A DNA stretch of 64,000 nucleotides from positions 14,276,704-14,340,703 of the forward strand of contig OY829328.1 in assembly GCA_963691655.1 (NCBI GenBank). The letters are read 5' to 3'. This document shows, piece after piece, positions 1 through 12,104 of the stretch (its first letter is position 1; each line of letters opens with the position of its first letter). The stretch comes from Toxonevra muliebris (Eukaryota; Arthropoda; Insecta; Diptera; Pallopteridae). Under the pieces are notes generated by a model. The model was not told where the DNA came from and did not search any database. It worked only from the letters and a program-made list of their open reading frames with translations. Made by a program: the position numbers and the translations under genes.

Positions 1-3000
1 AAATTAGTTACTATTGTTGTTGTTATTTTGTTGTTTGCATAGATTTGAAATTGTTAAATATTTGTATGTATATAAGTTTAATTGATGAAGTTTTATTTAA
101 CGGGGTTAGCATATCTCTTCTTAATTTTTTCTTATTCTTGCTTGATCCATTGCTGGCACCTGAAGCGTATGTAAACAAGTTTTAGATTTTCAAAATTCAT
201 TGTTTCAAAGCTGTAAACAACAATCGAACAAAAACTCAAACCTCTTGACTCCATCATTCATTAATAACTTTGCCTAAGTGGTGGTGGTGGTGGTAGTAGT
301 GGAGGCACACACTCTGACTCTAACTCGTTGGTATTACACGAGTTAATAATGTTAGCAAATACTATTTGTTCGTTCGTTCAAAAACAAATTCATTAATACA
401 CCACCAGCGAACGATTAAGTTGGAAGAAAAAGAATAAAACAAAAAAACACAGCAAATACACGAAATTCATTCAGTAAAAATGTAAAAGTCAAAATATAAA
501 TATATGATGTTGGTATGTATGTATATAGAAATGTAAATATGTATGAATACTTTTCGGCACTTCTTCAAGTTAACTGTCAAAATTGTCAAAATTTGACAAT
601 ATGGCGTCAAATCAAGAACTTCATTAACAATTTTTTCCATGTAATTTCAATTATTTATTTCATACATTTTTTTTTTAATTTTTTCAATTTACATGTATTG
701 ATGAATTTATGTGTATGTATGAACGTCGTCTTTTTTCCAAAATAGCTTTTCAATTATAAAAAACAGCAAAGTAATAAATAAAAACGGATGCTGTTGTCAT
801 CAATTTGACAGTTTCTTCAAACACACGCACACACACACAAATAATGTGTTTATCTTCCTCGCGCGCACTTTTGTTGCATACACACACACACAGTCTGCGG
901 CATTCTATAAGTTCGGTTTTTTTTTTTTGAAGATTTTTATAGATAAGTATACTATATATTTTTAGAAAAACTGCGAGAACTGTATCATATAATTAATTTT
1001 TCTAACTTAAAGATGTTCATATCAAATAAAAATGGTCTGATCTAAATCATGAGGCCTGGCTAGTGATACTGAAAGAGCCTAGATTCATATGTTATCTGCA
1101 CATGGAAGTTTATTACAGTATTGACTATTTCATTTTTGAATGACTCTCTGGAACTTTCCAGATAGCTGCTCACTTACCATTTGCACCATGGCGACCAGTT
1201 AAAATGTTGGTCATATTAAAATATGTTGGAAAATTTGTTAACAATTTGGAATAGAAAGGCAGACGCTGATAGCAAGAATTCTTACAAAGCTAACCCCAGG
1301 GCGTGGCAGATTTATAATATTTTTCATTAGAAATTCTAAATTTTTGTTTTTTCGGAAATAAAATAAAAATAGTCAACTTGGGTGGTCAACTTGGTCGCCT
1401 CTTTAAAATATATTTTTTTTTTCTTGTTTTTTATTAAATTTTCATTTTATATCGAAAACTCCCCACTAGAATCCGCTAGTATAAGTTTGTATAATTAGAT
1501 TCCCATAAGACATACGCGACAAACAAAATGATTTTTCATGCTAACTCAAATTTATTCGAAAATTTTATTTAAAATATTAAAAATATAGCAAAATATTTAA
1601 AAAGCATTTCGTTCACTGTATACGTGCATTGTACGTTAAAATGTATCATATACGACGCTTCCATCTTCACACTTGAATATTTTACATCTTATTTTTGTAG
1701 TTGTTTTGATTGATTCTTGTGCTATATTTAAAAATAAATCGAAATCATAAAATTTTAAAATGTTCTAACATATTTTTTTGTACATTTTGAATTTTTTAAT
1801 ATTTTTCCTCAATAGCCATTTAATTAACTCAATTACACCACTTTCGATTCGATTACACTGTACAACCAGATCAGTCTTTAAAACAGTATCTGGTATTTTT
1901 GGCCGCTAATCACGAATATACATATAAAAAAAAACTGACGTGGCCTCAGTTTTCGCTTATATTCGTAAATCTTCGTTTTTTGGAAATTTGATAAAGTAAA
2001 GTTCATGGATGAAAATTTGTTTTTCTTCTTTTTTTTTTGGTTTGCTTTTCTACACTAATTATGTTATTTTAGGAGTTTTGTCGAAAAAAACAAATTTGCG
2101 AAAAATTTAAATTTTCGTGTATATTTGAGATTTCAGAAAACGGAGATCTATACATGAACAAATTTTATGAAAGCCAGAAAAACAGAAAAAATTGAGTATA
2201 AAAGTAAATAAGCATTTTCTTTATTGCTTTCAGAAATTTATATTTAATAATAACACTAAGCTATAAACGAAAACAATGATTTTACAAGAGTTATGACTTA
2301 TATGGCTAGTTTGACCGTAAAAATAGTGACTTTCTTTATTTGCCAAATTTTTCCATTAGTTAATTTGAGTTTTTTTTTCGGCCCACTTGAATGCACATAC
2401 TCTAATAATTTTACTTTGCGCGTCTTGAATGATCAAGCCTTAAAATCGGATTTAAAAATATTTCTTATTCTATAGCAATAAGACCATTTGCTTTTAAACA
2501 GTTTCTAAATAATGAAAAACGGTGAAGTAATTGCAGAGTTATAGGCAAAAATATTATTCAAAGATACGTATATACTTTTTAACATCTTTCATCTTTCAGG
2601 AATCCTAAATCATATGTACTCTACCATTAGCATATCCAGGAGGGATTTCAACTTTTTCGTTCATGAACAACGATCAAAATTTATGAAATTTGCGTCAGTA
2701 ATAGTTTAACCCCGGTTTAAACCCGCGATTTAAGGCCAAACCGTCTATGCAGATCAGAAATCTCGCAAATGTTCTATGTAAAACAGAATAATTTTTTAAT
2801 AATTCAAATGCAAAAATATTGCATTCCAATTTAGTTATGTCAACTATAAAAAAAAGATTTGTTTAGAATGTAACTAAACAAATTGTTAAACTTTAACAAC
2901 TTAACAAGAGGATAGTTACAAAAGAATATTACAACAGCGATAACTTCAAGCAGCTCAACTTCAACTCAGCTTTTTTTTCAAATAGACCAAAATGCTAAGT

Positions 3001-5499
3001 AATAGCTACTAACAAGTGCCTTCTGCTAAATTACGTTATGTTTGTGTGAAAGATGTTTATGTTGGTAAAAGCTGTTGGAGTTCACACCAACTCTCGACCA
3101 TTCAGATTTCTGCTTTGGCCGTGCATCTGCACATTGTTGTTGCTGGTCTGGACGCTTAATTATCTAATTCAATTAAAAATCGTAAAAACCTTCAGTTCCA
3201 CCAACAGTGAAGTTTATGTCTTCGTTGCTGCTGCTAAAAATGTTTTATTGAGCCAAAATTCACCATCAGGTGTTACGGTAGTAAATTTTCTCTAGAAACT
3301 CATTAAGATTAAAACAAGTAGTTCGTCATTTTGGTATGTTTTATATGTATAAATATTTTCAGATTTCCTGGGGAGAAAGAGGGAGGTGTTAAACATTCCC
3401 TCACAGCAATATTTAATTTAATTGCAAATATTGGTGTGAAAACGTTTTCAACATTACAATGTAGCACAGCAAGTAGTATGTACCTCAAAGATGCTAAGAT
3501 ACTTTTAGTGGCAAAGTTTGCTGGAGCTGAAAATTCAACTTGAAGAATGTGTGTTGAATAACATGGAGAGTTTACCTCATTCCCACATGTGTTTCAATTC
3601 CATTTTAGTTTATATTCAGTTTCATTTCCGTTTTGTTGCTGCAAATGCGCATTATCAGTGTTTTGTTGTATTTGTATAATATAGATTGATGAATTATAAA
3701 TTCAATGTTGGTCTCATCGTCGCAGTCCCCGCTCCGTCATGGTATTCATCGTCAACAACAACAGCAAACAGCAATGCTCCCCACAACTAATCTACAAGAA
3801 AAGCTCCAGCTATACAATACAACCAATCGGAAACCCGAAACGATTCAAATACTTATACTCGCACTCATCGTAGATACACAACAACACAAACACATACATA
3901 CGTACATTTATATATATTTCTATGCATATAAGTATACACTTTGAGGGTAGAGCGAGAGATGAAAGAAAGAATCAATTGAATTCAATTGTTTCATATCAAA
4001 ATGCGATGCGCCCTTCTCATGATATCGTCGTCGTATGTAATGCAGTGGTGGATCTTATAGATACACATACAATTGAGTGTAGTGAATACAATTGAGATAC
4101 GCTCGCTCTTTTTGTTTGGGGCGTGAACTTAAGCAGTAGAAAATAAAGAATAAAAAGAAAAAGAGAAAATTCAATCAATTGAATTTACTGAAGACAACAT
4201 AAGCTTTTTTATTGCTTTTGTCTATGTTGTAGTTGTTGTTGTTTATTTTTTATTTTGCTGTTCTTTTTTTCTTCTTACTGCTTGTTATGCTAAACAAGTA
4301 TACACAGATATTACAAGCTATAGACGCGTATCTACTACATATCTGTTGAATACTAATGGTTGGTAGGTAGCTTTATGTTGTATATATATGAATAAAGGCA
4401 CGTTTTGTGAAGCTGACGAATCAGAAGATTGTTTTCATCTTCAATGAATATATGTTTATAAATATAGGTACATAACTGAACATATGTATGCAGACATATG
4501 TCTACTCGTGACACAGCATAAGATAAAATGCAATGATGCACCATTGTGTATAGTTAAATATATGCGTTAAAGGTATATATAATATTTAATTTAAATGTTA
4601 ATAGATTTTGTTAGAAATGCTTATTTAAGCGAATAATATATTAATTAATAATATATACATAATTATGAATATAATAATGAATGGAATTCTCTTCTTGATT
4701 ATGGCTCCACAAACATTTTTTATTATTATTTATTTACTGCTTTTAAACGTTTACGTTTGTAGCAGGGCTTAGAAAAATTATTTACATTTCAAAAGTTTTA
4801 AATAAAAGTAAGCGCTAATTATGTACAATGTATATTTGATTCTTAAAATACGATATACAAATAAAAATATTTTTATATATATGATAATGCTAAGTAACTT
4901 TGAAAAAAAGTGAAAAATATTTTTGATTTTGAAAAAAACGGTAAAGTTTTGGATTCATTGAATTTTACAAAAGATTGAAGAACATTCTGTTGAAAACGCG
5001 TTGGACAAAATGTTCTAAATGCTATAGTTGATTAGTTACATTGATCTGAAAGAGGTGCAGTTTGAACAAAATTTTACTTCTCCAACATGCCGGCCGATCA
5101 GGTTCAAATTTTATGTAGTAACTATTACCTAAAAGGACTAAGCTTTGTGCAAGTTTGAGCGCGATCGGTTTCAAAAGTGGGTTTGCTTGAGATGAAGTTC
5201 CCTTATATATACATATATATACATTTTGGGGCCATTTTTTATTTTTAATTTTGCAACATAATGAAATAAGGCCCTAAAATTAAAAAAAAAGCTCCAAAAT
5301 ATAAAATATCACCCCAATTCACGTCGAAATATCTTGCTTTCCATTCAATTTTTATCTTTGTGTGCCTTTTTCATTTTTGTTAGGGAAAGAGTTTCAAGCC
5401 GGCGAAATTTTGGGTTCAGGTACAAAAAATGTTCCATATTGAACAGTTTTTTTTCAAATAAGAAAATAGTGTGGTCTATTTACATATGTATCTATGTAT
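1..5499. other. Gene-free AT-rich spacer
   Basis: I see no coding exon here. Short open frames (for example around 3053-3543 on the plus strand) have no recognisable family and look like chance frames in AT-rich DNA. The stretch holds simple repeats (GGT/AGT near 280-300, CA near 820-890, TATG/TACA repeats) and one truncated copy of a palindromic repeat family at about 1890-2155, listed separately. It could be intergenic DNA or the intron of a gene extending left of the window. Confidence 0.6.
1890..2155 (+). repeat. Truncated copy of palindromic repeat family
   Basis: The left end (GTATTTTTGGCCGCTAATCA at about 1893) matches the terminal arms of the element at 27365-27742. The internal part (TTTTAGGAGTTTTG followed by an A-run, then a TTTTCGTGTATATTTG-like block near 2115) matches the interior at about 27500-27585. 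No right terminal arm is visible, so this copy looks 3'-truncated or diverged. No coding capacity is seen. Confidence 0.55.
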
Positions 5500-6392
5500 T
5501 AGGGATATTACTCCGGGGGATCTTGAAATTCCGGGATCCCTAAAAGTGGTCCCAAAAATATCGGGATTGAAAAGACAAAATCCCGGGCTTTTCGGTATTC
5601 GTATGTATCTACTCAAATTTATTGGAATTCAAATATTAATTTTTTTATAGAATCTTCGTTCTTGAGTCAAGGGAATATTTTGTTCATCACATTTTTTTCT
5701 AATTCGTTCATAAGACGGCTCCAAAACTTTAGGCTGCTTTTGGATTGAAACAGTGTAAACTGAACAATATGAAAAATCCGTATCTTGTATGATTTTCAAA
5801 AAGCATCGTATAAGGAAATTCGTAAATTTATGGGAATAATTTTTTTTTTTTGCACTCGGCATGAATTCTCCTCCAAAAAAATGTGAAGTAGTTAGCGCTC
5901 CAATAGACCATTAAACATTTCATTATAAATATTTATCTCCTTTTGAAATTTGTAATTGAATTTTGAAGAATTCGAATGTTTGTGTGGATGGTTTAATGAT
6001 TGACAGAAGGATTAAATCCACCGAAAACCTTATAAACATATTGGTTTTTTCACTTTACAGTCAGTAAGCAAATCAAAAACTTATACTTATAGAACGCGTA
6101 AAATTCATATATTATAAGAAGAATATGATATCCATTTAAGTTTTTGGATATTCCTGTCAAAATTTCGTAGAACAAAGGAGGATTTGGAAAATATCTTCTC
6201 TCTCCATACTATGATTGCAAAAGTGCGCCACTTTATGTAAATAAATATTAATTTATGTTACATATATCTTGGATATTATCAATAGTTTTCAAGTTTTTAT
6301 TTAATATTTGATAAAACTATCAACCCCGGGAGGGTTGATTCCGGGACTGAAATTTGAATCCCGAAAATCTCGAATCATAAACGACATCCCTA
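5500..6392. mobile_element. hAT-like DNA transposon remnant, about 893 bp
   Basis: The left end reads TAGGGATATTACTCCGGG and the right end GACATCCCTA, so the termini are inverted (TAGGGATRT). Flanking 8-mers CTATGTAT (5492-5499) and ATATGTGT (6393-6400) match at 6 of 8 positions, as expected for an aged hAT 8-bp target duplication. Both subterminal regions are rich in CCCGGG/TCGGGA motifs. A minus-strand frame inside (5629-5862) begins MPSAKKKNYSHKF and carries a DTDFSYCS-like stretch reminiscent of a BED zinc-finger N-terminus of hAT transposases. The family assignment is inference from ends and duplication. Confidence 0.6.
5629..5862 (-). pseudogene. Possible hAT transposase N-terminal fragment (BED-like)
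   Basis: This is a 77-residue open frame inside the 5500-6392 element. It starts MPSAKKKNYSHKFTNFLI and includes QDTDFSYCSVY, a spacing like the first half of a BED-finger (D-x-x-x-x-C). The second cysteine and the His pair are not clear, and the frame ends after about 77 residues, far short of a complete transposase of several hundred residues. If it is transposase-derived, it is a dead N-terminal remnant. A chance frame cannot be excluded. Confidence 0.35.
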
Positions 6393-9049
6393 ATATGTGT
6401 GTACTTTCACATAACATTTTGCATTTTACAACTATTGAAACGGCGTTGTATTTTCTTGAACGTCTTAGGCGGTTTTGTCATGTATTTGTGCTTTGAGGCT
6501 ATTCATTTAAAACTCTCTTGAAAAATACTTGGACCCAAACTCGCCAAAAAAAGGGAGTTCGGCTTCAGGGTTTGGTTCTGGTTCGAAAGACTGGTTTAGG
6601 GGCTATTTCTCAAGAGATGCAGAGAGTATGTTGTTATTTAGAACGCCAGAGTAAGCATTAATAACGTTGACAGCTTTCAGGGAGTAGTTTGGGGTTTGCC
6701 TTCACACCTATTTACAGTCATCAAAGTATACACATCGAGATTCTGTAAGCTTGTCGAGAACTTAATTATCATTGAGGAAAGCAAATTTATAGCTAAAATT
6801 ATTACTAACGTTTTATATAACTTCTAACAAACGATGGAAATGGACTAAGGAACACTAAAAAACGACAAACAAACAATCCAAAAAAAAAAATAATTGTCAA
6901 TTTTTGAAAGTCGAGGAGTCAATTTCACTTGTTTTTATTGTCTCAACTATACTAAAGTACCAAGATTACCTTTTACACAGATATTGTAGAGCGGCAACTA
7001 ACCTCAATCAAATTTCTTTCTTTATATTACCTACATATATGTATTTTACAAAATATGGTCGACTATAAATTCTCCATGAACATTTTTCCATCACAAATAT
7101 CAAAATACCAAGACAAATTTCAAGTTATGAAAGATATTTATCACAAATACACTAATTGCAATCTGCTTGAAGAAATCACGACCCTTCATTATTTTATATC
7201 AATATTGTCAATTTTGGTAATTCAATAAATACGTGCTCATTTCAAATCGATACCAATTCCATTACATAAACACCGCAATTATTATTGTATCAATTTCGAA
7301 ATGCTACCGTAATTCAATGTGAGATTATCACATGATAATCACCCCCTGAGCTTCTTCGGTATCGAAAGCATTAAATGTTTTTCAATTTAATTTACACGCG
7401 CTAACAACGACAGACAGACAGACAATCAGGCTTACAGACAGATGGGTTGAGAGAAGGTAACATAATCGATTCGAATGGAATTATTTATTTGTTTGTTTGA
7501 GTGTTGTTATTGTCACTGTCATCAATATTAATACTTGTACTTGGAAAAAAAGAAACATATCAAAATTACAAACACTTCATTTGGTTTCTTTTCGTTTTGT
7601 AATTTCTTCCCTTCAAGTTATTAATATCGATAATACCCATTCATTCCCCATTATTCTTCTTATTATCAAGTTACATAACTGAACTATGCATGTGCATATG
7701 TAACTTTTACGTCAATATTGGGTGTGTACATAAGTTCTTTTGATATTACAACATATTTTTGCTACATACATACATACATATATCCTTGTAATGAAATTTT
7801 AATTCCTTTACCGTTTCTCATGTACAGGTCGGGATCATTTCCAGTCTATAAAAAAAAACTAGGCGAATGTTCAGGGCAACATCATTTTATTTTTTTTTTT
7901 TAATTAGATATAATTTAAGTTATGGATTTTATAGTTCCAAAAATAGTAGTGCTGCTGTAAATTCAACCATTCACTTTTCATTCCGATTACATCTTCAATG
8001 GAAACAATGGGTTAATTGGTTATATTTACTAACTTTAACGAAAACCAATGAATTAATTAAATGCTAAAACAAATTTATTTTTGTTGTCAAAGCAAAATTC
8101 ATTAATTTTTCTAAGTTTGTAATACTTTTCCTCAACCGCAAGGATTAGCAAGTTTAGATATTCATTTAGGGCCTTTTAGAATGTCATCTAGAAACGACCC
8201 TGTGTTTTTAGCTATTTGTATTTATGAATGTATATGTTTATTCGTTTGTAATTATCACTTTATCTGCTTTTACCTTTACTTTGTATGTTGTGTTCTTGGT
8301 TTGTATGGTTTCTTTTATCGTATTATTGTCCTTATTCGTCTTTTCAGTAGTTGTTTTTTTATTTTCTTTGACTGACTGGAATCTAACATTTCCACATGAA
8401 GTTCCCCTTTCAGCATTTTCATTGACTTTTTTTTTCTTTTTTTGTTCGTTTCAACCAGATTTATTAAATTTTTTTTCGTACTTTACTCTCTCACTTTCCT
8501 CCATTGAAATGATTTTTTCACTTCTATATTCGCAGTGTCCACGTAACTTAACTGAAACTATGTGTGTGTGTGTGTGTGTAAATCGATTGTGGCCAGGTTT
8601 AAGGATTAGAACTTGTTTGTATTTGTGGTAGCATTAAAAGCTTTCTTATTGAATTTCAAGAGAATAAATCTCTTTGTTATTTAGTTATCTATTTAATAGT
8701 AGGAAGTATAAAAAGGAACCAGCATAACGAAATAGTGTCAGAGATTAAAGAAAAACTTTAATGGAAAATCTAAGTTCAGACGTGTGATATTGGTAGGGAA
8801 GACAAGAAAAAAGGATCGTCGAATGTAATCGATAGGATCCAAAATTTTAAATTGTATTGTATTTCGCAACTTTATCAATTGAGAATAGTATTATTATGGC
8901 TTAAAATAAAAAAAGTTTTCAACTAAAAATGTATAAATTTATTAGGTACCTACTTATATTTTAACCTTTATAAGAACAAAATAATGCCAATGCTTCCCCT
9001 CGTTCCAAGAGCGATTCAGTGTTGCTGATTCAGGCTCAATTTCAAGCCT
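6393..9049. other. Gene-free spacer with simple repeats
   Basis: No coding exon is recognised. Features seen are a CAGA-repeat near 7410-7445, TACA repeats near 7765-7785, and a (TG)n tract at about 8560-8580. Open frames at 8181-8631 are T-rich hydrophobic translations of pyrimidine-rich DNA and are not supported as genes. Confidence 0.55.
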
Positions 9050-9760
9050 CTAAGTATGCGCTGTCCTTCCCCTTTTGATTCTTTCATGATTGGAGTCTGT
9101 CGAGTTTCCCGTTAGTGGCTGGAGTTCGTTATGGTTTCCGGCCAGTAAATGCCCATAATTTTCCACCGACTTCGGTTGACAAACATTTGCAATTCCTGAA
9201 GCTCGCGTGCTGCCGCGTTCCAAGTTTTACATCCGTATAAGAGCACTGATTTGACACTGGAGTTAGAAATACTGATTTTAGTCCGGCGTGAGATGTAGGA
9301 CGATCTCCACCCAGCATGTCGCATGCCAAAAGATTACTTTGATTTTTTTACGCTGCGTACGATGTTGACTCTTAACCCACCTGTTTTATCTGGCTCGCTA
9401 CCTAAGTAGTAAAACAACTCAACGCCATTCTCTTGCCAATGTTGATTTTTAGCCCAACTTTAGCTGCCAGCTATAGTTTCGTTATCATATCTGTATATGT
9501 ATGCGTGAGCAGGCACATATCCGCTGCGTAATTTAAGTCCTCCAAAAGCCCTTGTAGACCCTTTCATGTGATAACTCGTTTGTGTTTGGTCGCATTCCGC
9601 ATGACCATATCAACGACAACATTAAAAAGATATAATTTTTGCCGTGACACCGGTTTGTGGGTTAACGAGTTCCAAATAGAGCTATGATCAAGTGAGTCAA
9701 ATGTCTTTTTTGGAAGTCGATGAATACGAGGTATAGTGATGTACGCCATTTTACCGATTA
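9050..9760 (-). pseudogene. Degenerate LINE reverse-transcriptase fragment (RTE/CR1-like)
   Basis: On the minus strand the high-coordinate end encodes KTFDSLDHSSIWNSL (about 9640-9710), the classic RT motif around 'AFDSLDH'. The low-coordinate end encodes SVKSVLLYGCKTWN and FVNRSRWKIMGIYWP (9112-9324), typical of the region just after the RT domain in RTE-type non-LTR retrotransposons. Between them, a stretch resembling 'GLKINxxKxMALxCFT' is in a different frame. The reading frame is broken several times and the catalytic YADD box is not found, so this is a dead 3' portion. The endonuclease fragment at 58361-59000 could come from a related family, but they are not contiguous. Confidence 0.75.
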
Positions 9761-9929
9761 TTCTACGATTACTCTTAAGCTATTGACATGAGCAGGAAAA
9801 AAACGACTGGACTAATTTTTAAAATATCTATACCATTTCAAGTATTTTTTTTAATGTAATGAATATGGATTTTACATGGGTTCCAAAAGCCGCTTTCTAT
9901 GCAAATAAAAATAGAAGTCGTAGAATCCT

Positions 9930-10100
9930 AATTTCCACTTCATTGATTCTAAATCTATGATTGATTCAAAGTATACAATTAATCAAGTTCTAGGATTAAT
10001 TCAAGATCTACGATTGATTCATATTCTACGATTGCACCAAAATTTTCAATAGATTCCAGATTTTCTGTTTATTCTGGAGTCTGGGTCGACTATTGATTCA
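9930..10100. repeat. Degenerate about 20-bp tandem repeat (GATTGATTCAA-type)
   Basis: Units related to TAYGATTGATTCAAGWT recur about every 18-20 bp from roughly 9940 to 10095 (TATGATTGATTCAAAGTA, TAGGATTAATTCAAGATC, TACGATTGATTCATATTC). Divergence is high. No coding role is seen. Confidence 0.55.
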
Positions 10101-11478
10101 AGATACATATATTACAAGCTTCCCCATACTGTAAGAAACCCTATAGAATTATTGTTGTTTTATTGACGACAGACATGGAAGAAATGATAGAAATTAAATT
10201 TATCAAATTATCAGGTTTTTCGCCTACAGTGAATCTCTTTCCAATTACAAAATATAATTTTATATAAAGGTACATATTTATCTTTAAAGCCGCACGCACC
10301 AGACAATTCCCATTAGAGTAATTTATCAAAAAAAAATTGAAATTGTAACAAGTTCAAAATTAAATAGCAGGGTGTGTCACTTGTGACAATTAAATGCAAG
10401 TAACATGATGTCATTTACATGTAGTATTTGAATTGGAATTTTAAATTTCTAACAATGATATTGCTACTTTTTCTTGCTTGATGCGATAATGATGCTGCAG
10501 GATTAAAAACAAAACTGAAAAGAGATACAGGCAGAAAGAGTACAAAGTATATACATAAAAAAGAGACATATGGATAAAGACAGTTGAAAAACCTTGATAG
10601 AATTTTAATTTGTTGAATGACAATGAATTATCACAGAAACAATAAATCATTGACATATTTTTTCGTTCACGGGTTTCCTTGGGTATTCATTACAAATTTA
10701 CACACGTGTATAATAACTTCTTTCATTCAATTTGTATTCAATTAAAATACCATTGGAATATAATTCCAATTTTGCGGTTGTCATTATCTTCATCATCTTC
10801 ATCATCAACAACATCAGCATCAGTATCACTTTTAGTGTCATCTCTATATCTGTACGTACCTACATATGTATCTACATATGTATATAGTTTACCCTAGACT
10901 CAATAACAATGAAATCTTTTATATGTACTTTGAAAGCTACAATATATGTTTGTATATCTTTATACAAATGACAATTACAAACTACAAAATAATATCATCA
11001 TTGTTGTTATTGTCATTTAAAATACTTACAAATATCTCACACGCCTTTCATCTTATGAATGTACAAAATAATAACAAATAAATAAAAAACATATTCATTT
11101 ATGTATTTATACATACTTACTAAATCTTTTGAAGCACATTTATCATTATTATTATACCGCGTTCATCAACATCAACCTCATCATTGTCATTTTTATATTG
11201 TATATTCCATGTATAAGTAATTCATGTTGGAAAATTCCGTATAATGTTTCTTGTTGTTTTTTTATTTCAGATGATTGTTTGTGAATTGCATATGAGAGCG
11301 AATGCCTTAATAAGCTTCATAACCACAAAATAAATAATAAATGTTAGCATTTTGTTTTGAGATCTACATACTCCAAAATGCAAGAAGAAAAAAGTTACTT
11401 ATTCAACTTACTTTCGCATCACAATCGATAAAGGTACATACATCGGTATGTATGTTTGTATATGTGTACACGCCGATG
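10101..11478. other. Gene-free AT-rich spacer
   Basis: No recognisable gene. It contains short simple repeats (TCATCA runs near 10785-10815) and AT-rich unique-looking sequence. Confidence 0.5.
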
Positions 11479-12104
11479 CAGTGGCGGATTCAGGATTTGC
11501 TAAACTATGGGATAATTATCAAACCAATAACTAAAATAAAATCCAGACTAAAGGCCGAACCAAAAATTTGATCAAAACTGAAACCAAAACTGAGACCATA
11601 ATTCAGACAGAATTCAAACTAAAATCAGACCAAAAATCAAATCAAATTCAGACCAAATTTCAATTCAAACTCAAACCAAATATATATCAAAAGGATACCA
11701 ATGCAAGAATCAAACCAAAACGCAGAGCAAAAATCAGATGAAAACTCAGACCAGAAGGAAATCAAATTCAAACCAAATTCAAATTTAGATCACTCTCAAA
11801 CCAAATACACACCAAAAGGAGACCAACCTTGAAGCAAAATGAGATCGAAGCTCAGACCAACAATTAGACCAGAAGACGATTAATTTCAAACCAAAATTCT
11901 GACCAAATTTAAATCAAGAATCAAACCAAAAACCAGAGCTAAAATAAGACTAAACACCATGAAATCAAATCCATTACCAAGCTCACAAACAAACAAAAAT
12001 TAGCATTGGAATTTTAGTTGAGCAGTAGAAAGATTTTTAAAGGCTGCTCGCATTTATCATACATTTTTGGGAGAGGGCTGCGACACCCTCTAGATCCGCT
12101 ACTG
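11479..12104. mobile_element. Non-autonomous hAT element with A/C-rich minisatellite core, 626 bp
   Basis: The left terminus CAGTGGCGGATTCAGG and the right terminus CTAGATCCGCTACTG form the widespread hAT inverted end CAGTGGCGGATCYAG. Flanking octamers CGCCGATG (11471-11478) and CACCGGTG (12105-12112) agree at 6 of 8 positions. The interior from about 11515 to 11995 is a strongly strand-asymmetric degenerate array of ACCAAAA/TCAGACCAAA-type units. Next to the right end lies a short hairpin (AGGGCTGCGACACCCT). No transposase is present, so it would need enzyme from another copy. Confidence 0.75.

Noticed and set aside
3053..3543. Two successive plus-strand frames (80 and 70 residues)
   Set aside because: No conserved motif, no plausible splice structure and hydrophobic composition from T-rich DNA.
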